The notes under the pieces: generated by a model
The model's database searches: none
What the model was told of the DNA's origin: nothing
Seen by the model: the letters and a program-made list of their open reading frames with translations, nothing else
NCBI RefSeq assembly: GCF_009827635.1
Contig: NZ_WTYW01000006.1
Coordinates: forward strand, 1-64,000
Direction: 5' to 3'
Length of the DNA stretch: 64,000 nucleotides
From: Parapontixanthobacter aurantiacus
Lineage (GTDB): Bacteria > Pseudomonadota > Alphaproteobacteria > Sphingomonadales > Sphingomonadaceae
In this document: piece after piece, positions 27,732 to 36,288 of the stretch
Layout of the letters: every line of letters begins with the position of its first letter
Position numbering within the stretch: position 1 is the first letter of the stretch
Position numbers and translations under genes: made by a program

Positions 27732-29330
27732 ATGATTTCAATCCAATTAATTAAACATGGAAACCGCCACGTGAAATGGTGGGCTGTCCCATTCTTGGCC
27801 GCGTGTCTCTTAATGGCGGCTTGCTCGGATTCGCGTGAGGAAGCGGCGGAATATGGCGCGCTCGCACAGGCGCATCTTCAGAACGGGAATATTCCAGCCG
27901 CAAGAGAGGCCATTCGTCAAGCCGTTTCGGCCCGAGACGACGTGGTCGAACTGCAACTCCTGCGAGGCAGAATCGAGCTCGCGGCGGAATCACCGGAGGC
28001 AGCTTATGGCGCGTATTACGCAGCACTCGCTCTGGACCCTGTAAATGTCGAGGCATTGCAGGCCGTGTCGCAGTTGGGCCTGACGACGGGTAATCTGGAC
28101 CAGTCGCTCGACGCGACCGACCGGATACTGACGCTCGATCCGAACCAGCCAAGCGCGCTTCTTGTCCGCGGACTCCATGAACTGGTCAGGCGCCGATATT
28201 CCGATGCGATCGAATATGCCGACCGACTTGCCGCAACGGGCGGCATGAACGAGAATGCGCGCATTCTAAAGGCCCGTGCGCTGTTCCTTGATGGCAAAAC
28301 AAAGGAAGCGCTCGCTCAGGTTGCCTTGCCGGGTGAGGCAGAGGCCATCGAAGGCGGCATCGCGCCATCTGAAACGATTGCTTTGACCCGGCTCGAGATA
28401 TTCCGGGAGATGCGCGACGAGGCGCGGTTGGCGGCGGAATTTACGCGCCTGAAAGGTATGCGGCAGCAGGATGTCGGCTTGCGCCTCGACGAAGCCAATT
28501 TTTATTTTCGCCGGGGGCGGCCAGACGAAGCAGCCGACTTTCTGACGAATGCTTTATCCAATGACAATGTGACCGAGACCAATGCGGTCGAGGCAACGCG
28601 CATTCTCGACGAATACGGCGCCGATGTGCTGGATGCAGGGCAATGGCGGCAGATCGCATCCCGAACGAGCCAGGATGCCCTGCCGACGCTGTCTCGCTAT
28701 CTCCTGACAACCGAAGCCCTCGACCCCGCGCGCATTCTTATCAATGCGATCGAAGGGCGCGCCAAGCCGGGGCTGGTTGCCCGCCTCCAGGCGATCGCGG
28801 GCGACAACTCCGCCGCTGCGCGCTCGGCCCAGGCGGTGCTTTCCGCCGATAGCACCAATTGCGACGCGCTCGTTGCACAGAGCCGAGTCTTCCTCGCACG
28901 CAATCGTGCCGAAGATGCCGTCCGCCTTGCGCAGCAGGCAAGTTCCGAATGTCCGCAGGACATAGGAGCATTCTTCGCGGCGGCTGAAGCTTACGATGCT
29001 TGGGAGCGCCCGGCCTCGACGCGCCGCATCCTTGGCCAGGCCTTGACTGAAAATCCGCAGAACTTCACGGTCGCGAAGACCTTTGCGGACTGGCTCATGG
29101 CAAATGGCGAGGCGCGGCCGGCTGTTGCGGTGATGCGCCGCTATACCCGGGACTCGCCGTCCTCCCAGCGCGGCTGGTCCTATTACGGCACCATCTGTAC
29201 CCGCGCCAATGCCAGCTGTGCGGACGAGGCGCGCGCCCGCTTCGCCTCGGTATCCGACCGCTATGGCCTCGACCTGTCGACGGGACAATTGCAGCCCAAT
29301 GGCCTGTTCGGCCGCTTCGTAACGCGCTGA
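27732..29330 (+). CDS. TPR-repeat lipoprotein of the exosortase/polysaccharide locus (PrsT-like)
   Basis: The 532-residue product has a lipobox (LLMAAC) near residue 30 and then TPR-like helical repeats throughout (for example AREAIRQAVS and AYYAALALDPVNVEALQ). It resembles the TPR protein PrsT of PEP-CTERM systems but is much shorter than the usual 900 or so residues. It is divergent from the export operon, 66 bases apart, and followed by the WecB-type gene after 14 bases. It may be a scaffold for the export machinery; that is inference. Confidence 0.82.
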   Translation: MISIQLIKHGNRHVKWWAVPFLAACLLMAACSDSREEAAEYGALAQAHLQNGNIPAAREAIRQAVSARDDVVELQLLRGRIELAAESPEAAYGAYYAALALDPVNVEALQAVSQLGLTTGNLDQSLDATDRILTLDPNQPSALLVRGLHELVRRRYSDAIEYADRLAATGGMNENARILKARALFLDGKTKEALAQVALPGEAEAIEGGIAPSETIALTRLEIFREMRDEARLAAEFTRLKGMRQQDVGLRLDEANFYFRRGRPDEAADFLTNALSNDNVTETNAVEATRILDEYGADVLDAGQWRQIASRTSQDALPTLSRYLLTTEALDPARILINAIEGRAKPGLVARLQAIAGDNSAAARSAQAVLSADSTNCDALVAQSRVFLARNRAEDAVRLAQQASSECPQDIGAFFAAAEAYDAWERPASTRRILGQALTENPQNFTVAKTFADWLMANGEARPAVAVMRRYTRDSPSSQRGWSYYGTICTRANASCADEARARFASVSDRYGLDLSTGQLQPNGLFGRFVTR

Positions 29331-29344
29331 CGAAAGCTGGTTCG

Positions 29345-30112
29345 TTGGCCGAACGCGTGGAATTTCTCGGGCTGCCGTTCGACGTCGCGGATCAGGTCCA
29401 GACGCTTGAAATGATCGACGTCCGGGCGCGGCAGGACGAGTTCTCTCTCGTCGTAACGCCGAATGTCGATCACATGGTGAGGCTATCGGCAATGGAGCGC
29501 GATGCCCCCCTATGGAACACTTACCGCGAAGCCGAGGTCATCGTCTGCGACAGTCGGATCCTGCAAGGTCTCGCCCGGTTGTCGGAGATCGATCTGCCAC
29601 TTGTCACGGGCAGCGATTTGACGGCGAAGCTCGTTGCGGACCTCGCGCGGCGGGGGCGTTCGGACACCGCCAAAGTCGCGGTAATCGGCGGGGATGCGGC
29701 GCTTCTCAACGAGTTGCGGACCCTCTATCCGACGATCGAATGGACGCATGACGAACCGCCGATGGGCGTCGCGAGAAACCCGGCGGCTCAGGAAGAAATC
29801 GCCGAATTCGTCGAGCGGAGCGAAGCGCGCATTTTCCTGTTCGCGATCGGTTCTCCGCAAAGCGAGATCGTCTGTGACCTTATCAAAAAGCGCGGAAAAG
29901 CGCGGGGTGTAGGGCTGTGCATCGGCGCTTCGCTCGAGTTCATGACGGGCGAAAAAAAGCGGGCGCCGAGGTGGATGCAGGCGCTGAAACTGGAATGGCT
30001 TTTCCGCTTGGGAAGCGAGCCGACGCGCCTCTGGCGGCGCTATCTCCTCGATGGTCCACGCATCTTCCGAGTCTGGAAAAAGTGGCACGATAACAGGCGT
30101 CTGGCCCGGTGA
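29345..30112 (+). CDS. WecB/TagA/CpsF family glycosyltransferase (GT26)
   Basis: The 255-residue product has the family signature VVTPNVDHMVRL near residue 37, VTGSDLTAKL near residue 85, and GSPQSEIVCDLIKKR with GLCIGASLEFMTGEKKRAP in the C-terminal half. Such enzymes add N-acetylmannosamine or related sugars to lipid-linked intermediates. The start is TTG at 29345, 14 bases after the TPR gene. Its stop codon directly abuts the stop codon of the convergent GT2 gene. Confidence 0.9.
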   Translation: MAERVEFLGLPFDVADQVQTLEMIDVRARQDEFSLVVTPNVDHMVRLSAMERDAPLWNTYREAEVIVCDSRILQGLARLSEIDLPLVTGSDLTAKLVADLARRGRSDTAKVAVIGGDAALLNELRTLYPTIEWTHDEPPMGVARNPAAQEEIAEFVERSEARIFLFAIGSPQSEIVCDLIKKRGKARGVGLCIGASLEFMTGEKKRAPRWMQALKLEWLFRLGSEPTRLWRRYLLDGPRIFRVWKKWHDNRRLAR

Positions 30113-31309
30113 TCAGTCGCGGATTTCGCCCTCGCGCCGGGTCCTGTTCCACCCCGTCCGGCGGTTTCTAAAGAAGCCCAGATAGAGCGGTATCTTCCAC
30201 AAAACATAGCCCGGAACGCGCAAAATAGCGTGCGAAGTCAAAGTCTTGCGACCTTCCTTGCGCCATGCGAGCACAACTGCACCTAAACCGGCCATGATGG
30301 CACCAAGCAGCACCGAGGCCGGGGCAAGCGAAGCCGAAAACAATGCGAGGAGCACGACCGCGAGCAGGCAGGCGAAGGACAGCATGAACAGCAGCGCGAG
30401 CGGCGGCACGAGCAGGTGCATCCCGATCGCCAAAAGGTGCCGCGACAGGCCAAGGACGCCGCGCGCCACCAGCGGTAGCGCCTGGCTCAGTGCCGTTTGC
30501 AGAAAGCCATGCTCCCACCGGCTGCGCTGCGCCGACATGTCGGCGGAGGCTGCGGGCTCGCTTATGATGCGGGCACGTTCGACAAGCTGCACCTTGCGCC
30601 CCTCCTGCGCGAGGTCGAGCGCCAGCTTCATGTCTTCGACGAGGTCGCCGCTCGCCAAGGCCGCTGTCGCGAAGATCGGCCAGGGAAAGCCCATGCCCGT
30701 TCCGAACAGCGTGATCCCGCCGCCGATGCGGTTCATGCCGCGCGCCCGGACGAGGTTCTTCACCAGCATCGCGAAGTTGGATATCTGCACCATCGGCAGC
30801 GCGCCGGGATGCGAGGCAAGCAGATTGCTCGCTTGCACCGGGACTTGCAATGCGTGAGCCTGCCGCGCGAGCAGCGCAAGGCTCGCCCGGTCGCTGCGGC
30901 AATCGGCGTCCAGAACGATCACCGCTTCGGGTCGCTCATCTGCGGGCAGGCTCGCCAGATGATCGCGTCCATGCGCGAGTGCGTAGCCCTTGCCCCGCCG
31001 CTCGGCATCCGAGCGCTCGACGACGTTCACCCCGTGCTCGCGCGCGATCCGCGCGGTTGCGTCGCTGCAATTGTCGGCCACGACGAGGATCGACATCGCG
31101 GTCTCTTCGGCGATCGCATCGAGCAGACCCGACAGCGTGCGCGCAACCGTCGTTTCCTCGTCATGTGCGGGAATGAGGATGGTCGTGCGGGGCAGCGGTC
31201 CGCCGGGTTCGGCTCGATCGAGCCGTTTCAGCCCGAGCAGGATCTCCAGCGTGAACCAGCCGAGCGCGACGATCGGCGGCAACGCGATGATCCAGGCAAG
31301 CAGGGTCAT
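30113..31309 (-). CDS. GT2 family membrane glycosyltransferase
   Basis: The 398-residue product has an N-terminal membrane helix, a GT2 catalytic domain (TTILIPAHDEETTVARTL, VLDADCRSD as DxD, LVEDMKLALDL and the QRSRW motif in AQRSRWEHG), then two or three C-terminal helices. The QxxRW motif is the hallmark of processive or membrane-coupled beta-glycosyltransferases. ATG at 31309 overlaps the stop of the upstream GT4 gene by four bases, so an earlier in-frame start inside that gene is rejected. Confidence 0.9.
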   Translation of the reverse strand: MTLLAWIIALPPIVALGWFTLEILLGLKRLDRAEPGGPLPRTTILIPAHDEETTVARTLSGLLDAIAEETAMSILVVADNCSDATARIAREHGVNVVERSDAERRGKGYALAHGRDHLASLPADERPEAVIVLDADCRSDRASLALLARQAHALQVPVQASNLLASHPGALPMVQISNFAMLVKNLVRARGMNRIGGGITLFGTGMGFPWPIFATAALASGDLVEDMKLALDLAQEGRKVQLVERARIISEPAASADMSAQRSRWEHGFLQTALSQALPLVARGVLGLSRHLLAIGMHLLVPPLALLFMLSFACLLAVVLLALFSASLAPASVLLGAIMAGLGAVVLAWRKEGRKTLTSHAILRVPGYVLWKIPLYLGFFRNRRTGWNRTRREGEIRD

Positions 31310-32442
31310 GCCGCGTCGGCGGCGTTTGCGAACGGACCGGCAGCACCGTCGGGCCGCGCGGAACCGGCGATGACCTGTTCGATGAAGCTGCGATATTGGG
31401 CCGCGATGACGGGCCAGGTGAAACGCTCTATCCCGCTTTTGCCGGCCCGTGCCCCGCTGGACAGCGAGTTGCGCAGCGTCGCGACCAGTTCGTCGCGCTT
31501 CGTCGTGTCGCACAGATATTGCTTGTCGCCGAGAATCCAGCGCGTCAGCACGCTGTCCTCGGCCACCACCGGCAGGCCGCTGGCCCAGGCTTCGAGAAAG
31601 ACGTTGCCGAAGGATTCGTTGATGCTCATGTGCAGGAATGCGTCCGCTGCGCGATAGAGGTCGGGCATCCCGGTCGCGGGCAGGCTGACTCGGTGATAGC
31701 GGTCCGGCAGAATCTCCGCTGCCAGCGCGTCGCCCTTGCCGCGCAAGGGACCGTCGCCGGCGACGACCAGCACCGCATTGTCCAGTTCCGCGATCGCCCG
31801 CATCCCGTCCAGCACGCGCTTCGTTTCGATAAAGGCGCTCACCATGAGGACGATTGGCTTGTCGGCGGGCAGGCCGAGTCGCTCGCGCATGGCGCGACCT
31901 GCCGCCGCATCAGGCCCGAACCGGGTAAGGTCGATGCCGTTCGGGACCAGCGCGGCTGGCCAGCGTTTCTTGTTGCGCGCGTAATAGCTCGGATTGGTGC
32001 AGACCAGCCCGTCGCAGGAGAACAGGCGATATTCGCTCTTGTCGCTAAAGGCCGGCCAGTCGCCGTTCTGCGTAACGAAGATGTGTTTCGCGCCAGCCTT
32101 GCGGCCGCGCCTCAGCGCCATGTTGGCGTAGGGAAAACCGCACGTCACCGTGGCGTCATAGCGTCCGGCCTCGCCGCTCATGGCGAGGCGCGCGGCGAAA
32201 GTGGCATCTTCCCACTGCGTCTCGTTTCGGAAACCGGGGAGGGCGGGAAACTTCTCGAACTTCTCGCGCCCGATCGCCGGAAGATGGCGGAAGGTGTAGG
32301 GCGTATCGGATCGTTCCGTCCCGCTGCCGCAGACCGTTACTTCGTCGCCTGTGCGGGCGAGCTCGCTCGCCACCGACAGCAGGGCGACCTCGGCCCCGCG
32401 ATCGTAGCGATGGAAGCCGGAAAGGGCGAAAAGGATACGCAT
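31306..32442 (-). CDS. GT4 family glycosyltransferase
   Basis: The 378-residue GT-B enzyme has an N-terminal acceptor domain that starts MRILFALSGFHRYDRGAE and a C-terminal donor domain with the EX7E motif in INESFGNVFLEAWASGLP near residue 275. It belongs to the exopolysaccharide set and is coupled to the GT2 gene by a four-base overlap. The sugar it transfers is unknown. Confidence 0.9.
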   Translation of the reverse strand: MRILFALSGFHRYDRGAEVALLSVASELARTGDEVTVCGSGTERSDTPYTFRHLPAIGREKFEKFPALPGFRNETQWEDATFAARLAMSGEAGRYDATVTCGFPYANMALRRGRKAGAKHIFVTQNGDWPAFSDKSEYRLFSCDGLVCTNPSYYARNKKRWPAALVPNGIDLTRFGPDAAAGRAMRERLGLPADKPIVLMVSAFIETKRVLDGMRAIAELDNAVLVVAGDGPLRGKGDALAAEILPDRYHRVSLPATGMPDLYRAADAFLHMSINESFGNVFLEAWASGLPVVAEDSVLTRWILGDKQYLCDTTKRDELVATLRNSLSSGARAGKSGIERFTWPVIAAQYRSFIEQVIAGSARPDGAAGPFANAADAA

Positions 32443-32515
32443 GGCTGGGAGAGTCCCGGTTGTCGGCGCGCCCGCCCGCTAAAGGACTGCGACGCGCCGG
32501 GTTCGGGCGGAGCGG

Positions 32516-33370
32516 CTACTCCGCCGCTTCGGCGGCGGGCTCGGCAGCCGGTTCGGCGTCGGGATCGAACCCGTCCTGATAGGTGATTTCGGCTTCCGCG
32601 CGACGCTGCTCCAGCCGCTGCTCGAGCGTCTGCTGGATATTGTTGCGACGCATCGCCTCAAGCGCGATCGGGCGGCTTTCCTGCGCGCTGACCGGGCGGG
32701 GTTCGGAGCCGGTGATGACCGCAACCGTCACATTGCCGCCCTCAGGCGTCACGAACGGCTCGCCTGCCGGAACGGCGCGGATCTGACGCAGGCGTTCCTC
32801 ACCCACACGCGCGCTGTCCATCTGGGCGGGACCGCGGGTGAATTCTATGCCCATCGAGTTGAGCGAGGCGGCGACCTCGTCCATCGTCATGTCGTCCTCG
32901 AGCTGCTTGAGCATCGAAAGATCGCCGGGAAGCGGGAACTGGATGCGGTCGAGCGTATAGATCGTGCGGTTCGCGAACATGCTCGGATTTTCGTCGATGT
33001 AATTGTCGATCGCGCTTTCGCTCGGCACGGTTGCGGCCCGCTGCTCCCGCTGCTGAAGCAGCTGGATGAGAAGCGCGTCTTCAAGTTGGCGACGGCGGAT
33101 AAGGAATTCGGGCGTCTGGTCGAGGCCATCCTCGCGCGCAGCCTGGGCGAGCAGGCGCCGGTCGATGATCCGCTTCAGGACGCCCTGACGCAGACGATCC
33201 TCGTCCACGCCTTCGGGCGCAGGAACCGTGGCAAGCTCGGTATTGACTTCCTGCAAGGTGATTTCCTCGCCGTTGACGACGGCGGCAACCTGGCCGGTCG
33301 GCTCGTTGTCGCATGCCGAAAGAAGAGCGGCGCTGGCGAGAAGGCCGATAGTGAGCAAGCGGTGTTTCAT
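32516..33370 (-). CDS. epsD: EpsD-like peptidyl-prolyl isomerase lipoprotein
   Basis: The 284-residue product has a lipobox (LLSAC near residue 20) and a SurA/EpsD-like N-terminal domain (VAAVVNGEEITLQEVN, then a helical region with RLRQGVLKRIIDRRLLA). A low-complexity tail of Ala and Glu closes the protein. EpsD-type isomerases are found with exosortase polysaccharide loci and may help fold secreted or outer-membrane parts. GGAGGG precedes the ATG at 33370. Confidence 0.85.
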   Translation of the reverse strand: MKHRLLTIGLLASAALLSACDNEPTGQVAAVVNGEEITLQEVNTELATVPAPEGVDEDRLRQGVLKRIIDRRLLAQAAREDGLDQTPEFLIRRRQLEDALLIQLLQQREQRAATVPSESAIDNYIDENPSMFANRTIYTLDRIQFPLPGDLSMLKQLEDDMTMDEVAASLNSMGIEFTRGPAQMDSARVGEERLRQIRAVPAGEPFVTPEGGNVTVAVITGSEPRPVSAQESRPIALEAMRRNNIQQTLEQRLEQRRAEAEITYQDGFDPDAEPAAEPAAEAAE

Positions 33371-33392
33371 GGTTTTCCCTCCGGAAAGAAGA

Positions 33393-34106
33393 TCAGGCAA
33401 GCAGCAGCCGTTGCAGGGCCGGGGGCGAGGCTGCGATGAAGTTGGCGGCGAAGTCGCGCAATTGTTCGAGCGCGTTTTCGCGATTGGGCGAAAGCATCGA
33501 GACGCGCATCAGCATCCCGTCGGGAATGTTCCCGGCCAGGTTGGCGCGCACGACGCTCAACCGCTGTTCGGCCCAGCTGCGCGGATAGGCGGAGCCGAGG
33601 CGGGTAAAATAGGCGACCTGCTCGACCCGGTCGGGGCCGGTGGCGGTGAAGAAATTGGACGGAATGGTGCGCCCGGCGGCAGCGATCGGCAGTTCCTGCG
33701 TCGGGGTCAGTTCGAACCCGCCGACCGGATAGCACACTTCGGGCCGATGAACCTGCAACACGCCGTCCTGCGTGTTGTTATAGGCCAGCAGCAACATGAT
33801 CGGTGTGGCCTGTTCCTTCGAATAGACCCGCGTCGCGAGATTGTCGTACAAGCGGTCGCGCAGCGTATCGGGCGGGGGCAGGACCACGCCGCTTTCCGAG
33901 ACGACCTCGTATCCACCGACGGTGCGCGGGACCATCTCCTCGAACTCTTCGGGATCGACCGGCTCCTTGTGCGGCGTGGGCATCCGCGCATAGGCGATGC
34001 CCGAGGCAGCGGCGAGCGCCCCGCCGATCAGCATGTGCCGCCGCGAAATCAGCGGCTGCGTCGCGCGGGTGGGGGCGCCGGGGTTCGCGAAATCCTTCTC
34101 AGCCAT
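33393..34106 (-). CDS. epsI: EpsI family exosortase-associated protein
   Basis: The 237-residue product contains the EpsI domain (PRTVGGYEVV, then a VCYPVGGFELTPTQ block near residue 125 with the conserved Cys-Tyr, and a Trp/Arg-rich C-terminal half). EpsI domains occur fused to or beside exosortases and are thought to act in the same sorting or polysaccharide step. The N-terminus has SRRHMLIGGALAAA, which looks like a Tat signal and is unusual. The gene overlaps the exosortase gene by eight bases. Confidence 0.85.
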   Translation of the reverse strand: MAEKDFANPGAPTRATQPLISRRHMLIGGALAAASGIAYARMPTPHKEPVDPEEFEEMVPRTVGGYEVVSESGVVLPPPDTLRDRLYDNLATRVYSKEQATPIMLLLAYNNTQDGVLQVHRPEVCYPVGGFELTPTQELPIAAAGRTIPSNFFTATGPDRVEQVAYFTRLGSAYPRSWAEQRLSVVRANLAGNIPDGMLMRVSMLSPNRENALEQLRDFAANFIAASPPALQRLLLA

Positions 34107-35007
34107 GCTTGCGCATCTTCCTGTTCCAGATGGGCCGGATCAACTCGTCGAGCGCGAAGGTCAGGCCCAGCGCGATGGCGAACATGAAGATGCCGGCGAA
34201 ATTGTGGAGGAAGCCCTGCGCCGTTGCTTCGCCTGCATGATAGGTCAGCAGGATAAGGATGAGGACGCGGGCGAAATTGGCGATCATCGCGATCGGAATG
34301 ACCAGCACGACGAGCAGCAACGCATAACGCCATTCGGCCTGGTGCCGCAGATAGACGTAGAACAGCGAGATCGCGGTCAGCGAGATGATCGAGTTGAGGC
34401 CGGAGCAGGCGGCCGCCACGAGCAGCTCGTACTGTCCGATATAGATGCGCACGCCTTCGCCGCCGATCGGATAGCCGAGCAGGTTTAGAAACGCGATGGA
34501 TATGCGCGACAGCTCGATCTTCAAGGGGACGGTGATGGCCGCGACCAGCGTGTCGGGCGGGGGAAACGCGAAGCCGAGATAGAGCAGCGGGAACCACAGC
34601 TTCTTCATCGCGGTCCCGCCGATCATCGAATACAGGACGACGAGGAGGACGGCATACATGAGGTAGGCCTCGATCTCGACGATCTCTGTCACGCGCGCGA
34701 AGACGTAGAGCGGTACGAGCACGGCGAGGAGCGCGACGACGCGCCCGATGGGCGGCTGCGAGGCGAGGTGGCGGATCGGCGCCCATTCGCGCCAGAGCAG
34801 CCACAGGCCGGTGAAGAGGATGATAGGGCCGTGCGCGCCTTCTTCCCCGCTCCACCCTTCGCGGGCGACGAACAGCATGGTCGGGAGGATGAAGACGACG
34901 AGGCCGGCGAGCAGGATCAGCAGTGCAGGCGAGAACAGGCTGGCCGGATCGAGCGGGCGCTGCCCGCTTTGCTTGTCCGCTTCTACCACGCTTGCCATGT
35001 TCATCAT
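34099..35007 (-). CDS. xrtV: Exosortase (probable XrtV type)
   Basis: The product (302 residues from the ATG at 35007) is a multi-pass membrane protein with about eight helices. The catalytic Cys lies in AAACSGLNSII (Cys201), the Arg in NFARVLIL (Arg247) and the His in GFLHNFAG (His268), the triad of exosortases. These cut PEP-CTERM tails, likely at the Pro-Glu-Pro sites. It is likely the V type because of the separate EpsI and the accessory gene at 18822. The start could also be 34998 or 35004; none has a good ribosome-binding site. A CtrA-like site lies upstream at 35132-35146. Confidence 0.9.
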   Translation of the reverse strand: MMNMASVVEADKQSGQRPLDPASLFSPALLILLAGLVVFILPTMLFVAREGWSGEEGAHGPIILFTGLWLLWREWAPIRHLASQPPIGRVVALLAVLVPLYVFARVTEIVEIEAYLMYAVLLVVLYSMIGGTAMKKLWFPLLYLGFAFPPPDTLVAAITVPLKIELSRISIAFLNLLGYPIGGEGVRIYIGQYELLVAAACSGLNSIISLTAISLFYVYLRHQAEWRYALLLVVLVIPIAMIANFARVLILILLTYHAGEATAQGFLHNFAGIFMFAIALGLTFALDELIRPIWNRKMRKHG

Positions 35008-35131
35008 TGTTCCGAGCTGCCCCACCCTCTCCGGGTGAATTGGACATTATAGGCGAAGACCCGGCGCGACAATGCCTATCGCGTCTGCTCTGCCGAACTG
35101 TCCTGTTATTGGATGCATTGCCGATAATACA

Positions 35132-35146
35132 TTAACGCCGCCATAA
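35132..35146. promoter_or_regulatory. CtrA-like site, one mismatch, upstream of the exosortase gene
   Basis: The sequence TTAA-cgccgcc-ATAA matches the CtrA consensus TTAA-N7-TTAA at seven of eight fixed bases and lies about 125 bases before the exosortase start. CtrA is a conserved regulator in sphingomonads, but a single near-match is weak evidence. Confidence 0.35.
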
Positions 35147-35270
35147 GGCGAGACGCGTAGTTCGTATTATTCGGTCGCGGATAGCCTTTGGTGGCTCATC
35201 GGTCGTGAATTCTCGACGATTTGCAACTGGCTTCTTTTCTATGCAGGCGGTGAGGGGGGGGCAACGGTGC

Positions 35271-35299
35271 AAAAAAAGGGGAGCCGAAGCTCCCCTTTT
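35271..35299 (-). terminator. Rho-independent terminator of the PEP-CTERM gene
   Basis: On the minus strand the RNA has GGGGAGC, the loop UUCG, GCUCCCC and then seven U. The stable UUCG loop and long U-run make this a strong terminator. It follows the PEP-CTERM gene by 24 bases and separates it from the exosortase gene. Confidence 0.93.
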
Positions 35300-35322
35300 C
35301 GTTTGGTTCTGCGCAGCTTCGC

Positions 35323-35883
35323 TTATGCGAAGTTGTAACGTACGCGGCTTTCGCGGACGGCAGGCTTGCTGCGACGCATGCTGAAGCCGACGGCTGCGAA
35401 GCCGAGGAGCAGAAGCGCCCAGGTGCCCGGCTCGGGAACGGCTGCGGTCGGTGCGAAGGAAATCGTACCGGCGAACGAGCCGTTACCGCGCGAGATGCCG
35501 TTGACGACGAGCGTCTGAAGACCGGCGACGGCGGGAAGCTCAGCGATCGCGCCGAACTCGTTGAAGCCGAACGGACCTTCGAACAGCGTGAATTCTTCAC
35601 CGTTCAGGAAGATCGACGTGAAGTCCACGTCGGTCATGCTGCCGATCTGGACGGTCGTCGTGCTGGCCGAGCCGCTGAGAACACCGGACTCGTCGAGCGT
35701 GAAGGTGAAGGTCGCCGAGAAGTTGTCGATTTCGTCGACGGTCGCGGCGAATACGCCGGTTTCCGTGCCGTCTTCTTCTTCAAGGACGATTTCGCCGCCG
35801 TCGATCTCGACCAGTGCGGACGCTGGCGTAGCCAGTGCCACAGTGGCCAACGACGCAGCGGTCGTAAGCATTAGTTTCTTCAT
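35323..35883 (-). CDS. PEP-CTERM sorted surface protein
   Basis: The 186-residue protein has a signal peptide ending in ASA, a small acidic beta-rich body, and a C-terminal sorting signal: VPEPGTWALLLLGFAAVGF near residues 150-168, a basic cluster (MRRSK) and a short tail ending in RVRYNFA. It has the PEP-x-x-W-A type of signal common in sphingomonads, so it is likely processed by the exosortase encoded next to it. It has its own terminator, so it can be made at high level. Its function is unknown; similar proteins are found in biofilm matrices. Confidence 0.9.
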   Translation of the reverse strand: MKKLMLTTAASLATVALATPASALVEIDGGEIVLEEEDGTETGVFAATVDEIDNFSATFTFTLDESGVLSGSASTTTVQIGSMTDVDFTSIFLNGEEFTLFEGPFGFNEFGAIAELPAVAGLQTLVVNGISRGNGSFAGTISFAPTAAVPEPGTWALLLLGFAAVGFSMRRSKPAVRESRVRYNFA

Positions 35884-36027
35884 AGATTACCCCTTTTGAG
35901 CGTAGGATGTGACACCTCCCGGCGGGTCCGGTCGGCATCCAGTTCTAAACTGCGACCCTAATTCCGGTGGCTTTTGCCTTGCCGGAAACTCGTCTTAGTC
36001 GAGCGATGGAAGCGAGTCGCAATTCAC

Positions 36028-36042
36028 TTAACAGAATCTTAA
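36028..36042. promoter_or_regulatory. Perfect TTAA-N7-TTAA site (CtrA type) upstream of the PEP-CTERM gene
   Basis: The plus strand reads TTAACAGAATCTTAA, an exact match to the CtrA full site. It lies 145 bases upstream of the PEP-CTERM start. Chance matches are rare in GC-rich DNA but less so in this AT-rich gap. Confidence 0.5.
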
Positions 36043-36090
36043 ACTTGGTCAAAGTTCCTCGAAACACAGGTTTTTTTCATACTTGGCCCA

Positions 36091-36154
36091 ATTGGACCTC
36101 GTTTGTGCCACTATGAAACGAAATTGCTCCAATTCGGCACAGATGAGGTCGAAT
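36091..36154 (+). ncRNA. Candidate structured RNA: 19-base stem with 26-base loop
   Basis: Bases 36091-36109 pair with 36136-36154. Sixteen of nineteen positions are Watson-Crick. Two more pair as G-U only if the plus strand is transcribed, leaving one G-G mismatch. No T-run follows on either strand, so it is not a simple terminator. It could be part of a leader, a small RNA, or only a protein-binding dyad. Confidence 0.35.
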
Positions 36155-36203
36155 GATCCTGTCGTAATTTGAGCCGTTAACGAAGGCCCGTAACCGTTGC
36201 CTA

Positions 36204-36258
36204 GCGGGACAATGTGTCATGCGCATGAATGATCCCGCGCTTCCGAGCTCGATCGAGC
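36204..36258. repeat. Cluster of two perfect 12-base palindromes within nested inverted repeats
   Basis: TCATGCGCATGA (36217-36228) is flanked by GCGGGA (36204-36209) and TCCCGC (36233-36238), making a nested hairpin. GCTCGATCGAGC (36247-36258) is a second perfect palindrome. They may be operators for dimeric regulators. Confidence 0.5.
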
Positions 36259-36288
36259 ACATCATGCGTTCGGACGAGGAAGCCGCAC

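Noticed and set aside
32466-32511. CGCCCG/CGGGCG inverted repeat between the GT4 and EpsD genes, considered as a terminator
   Set aside because: The stem is short with a long loop and no T-run on either side.
35251-35262. A long G-run near the PEP-CTERM terminator, considered for phase variation
   Set aside because: It lies downstream of the gene and its terminator, so it cannot change a reading frame.
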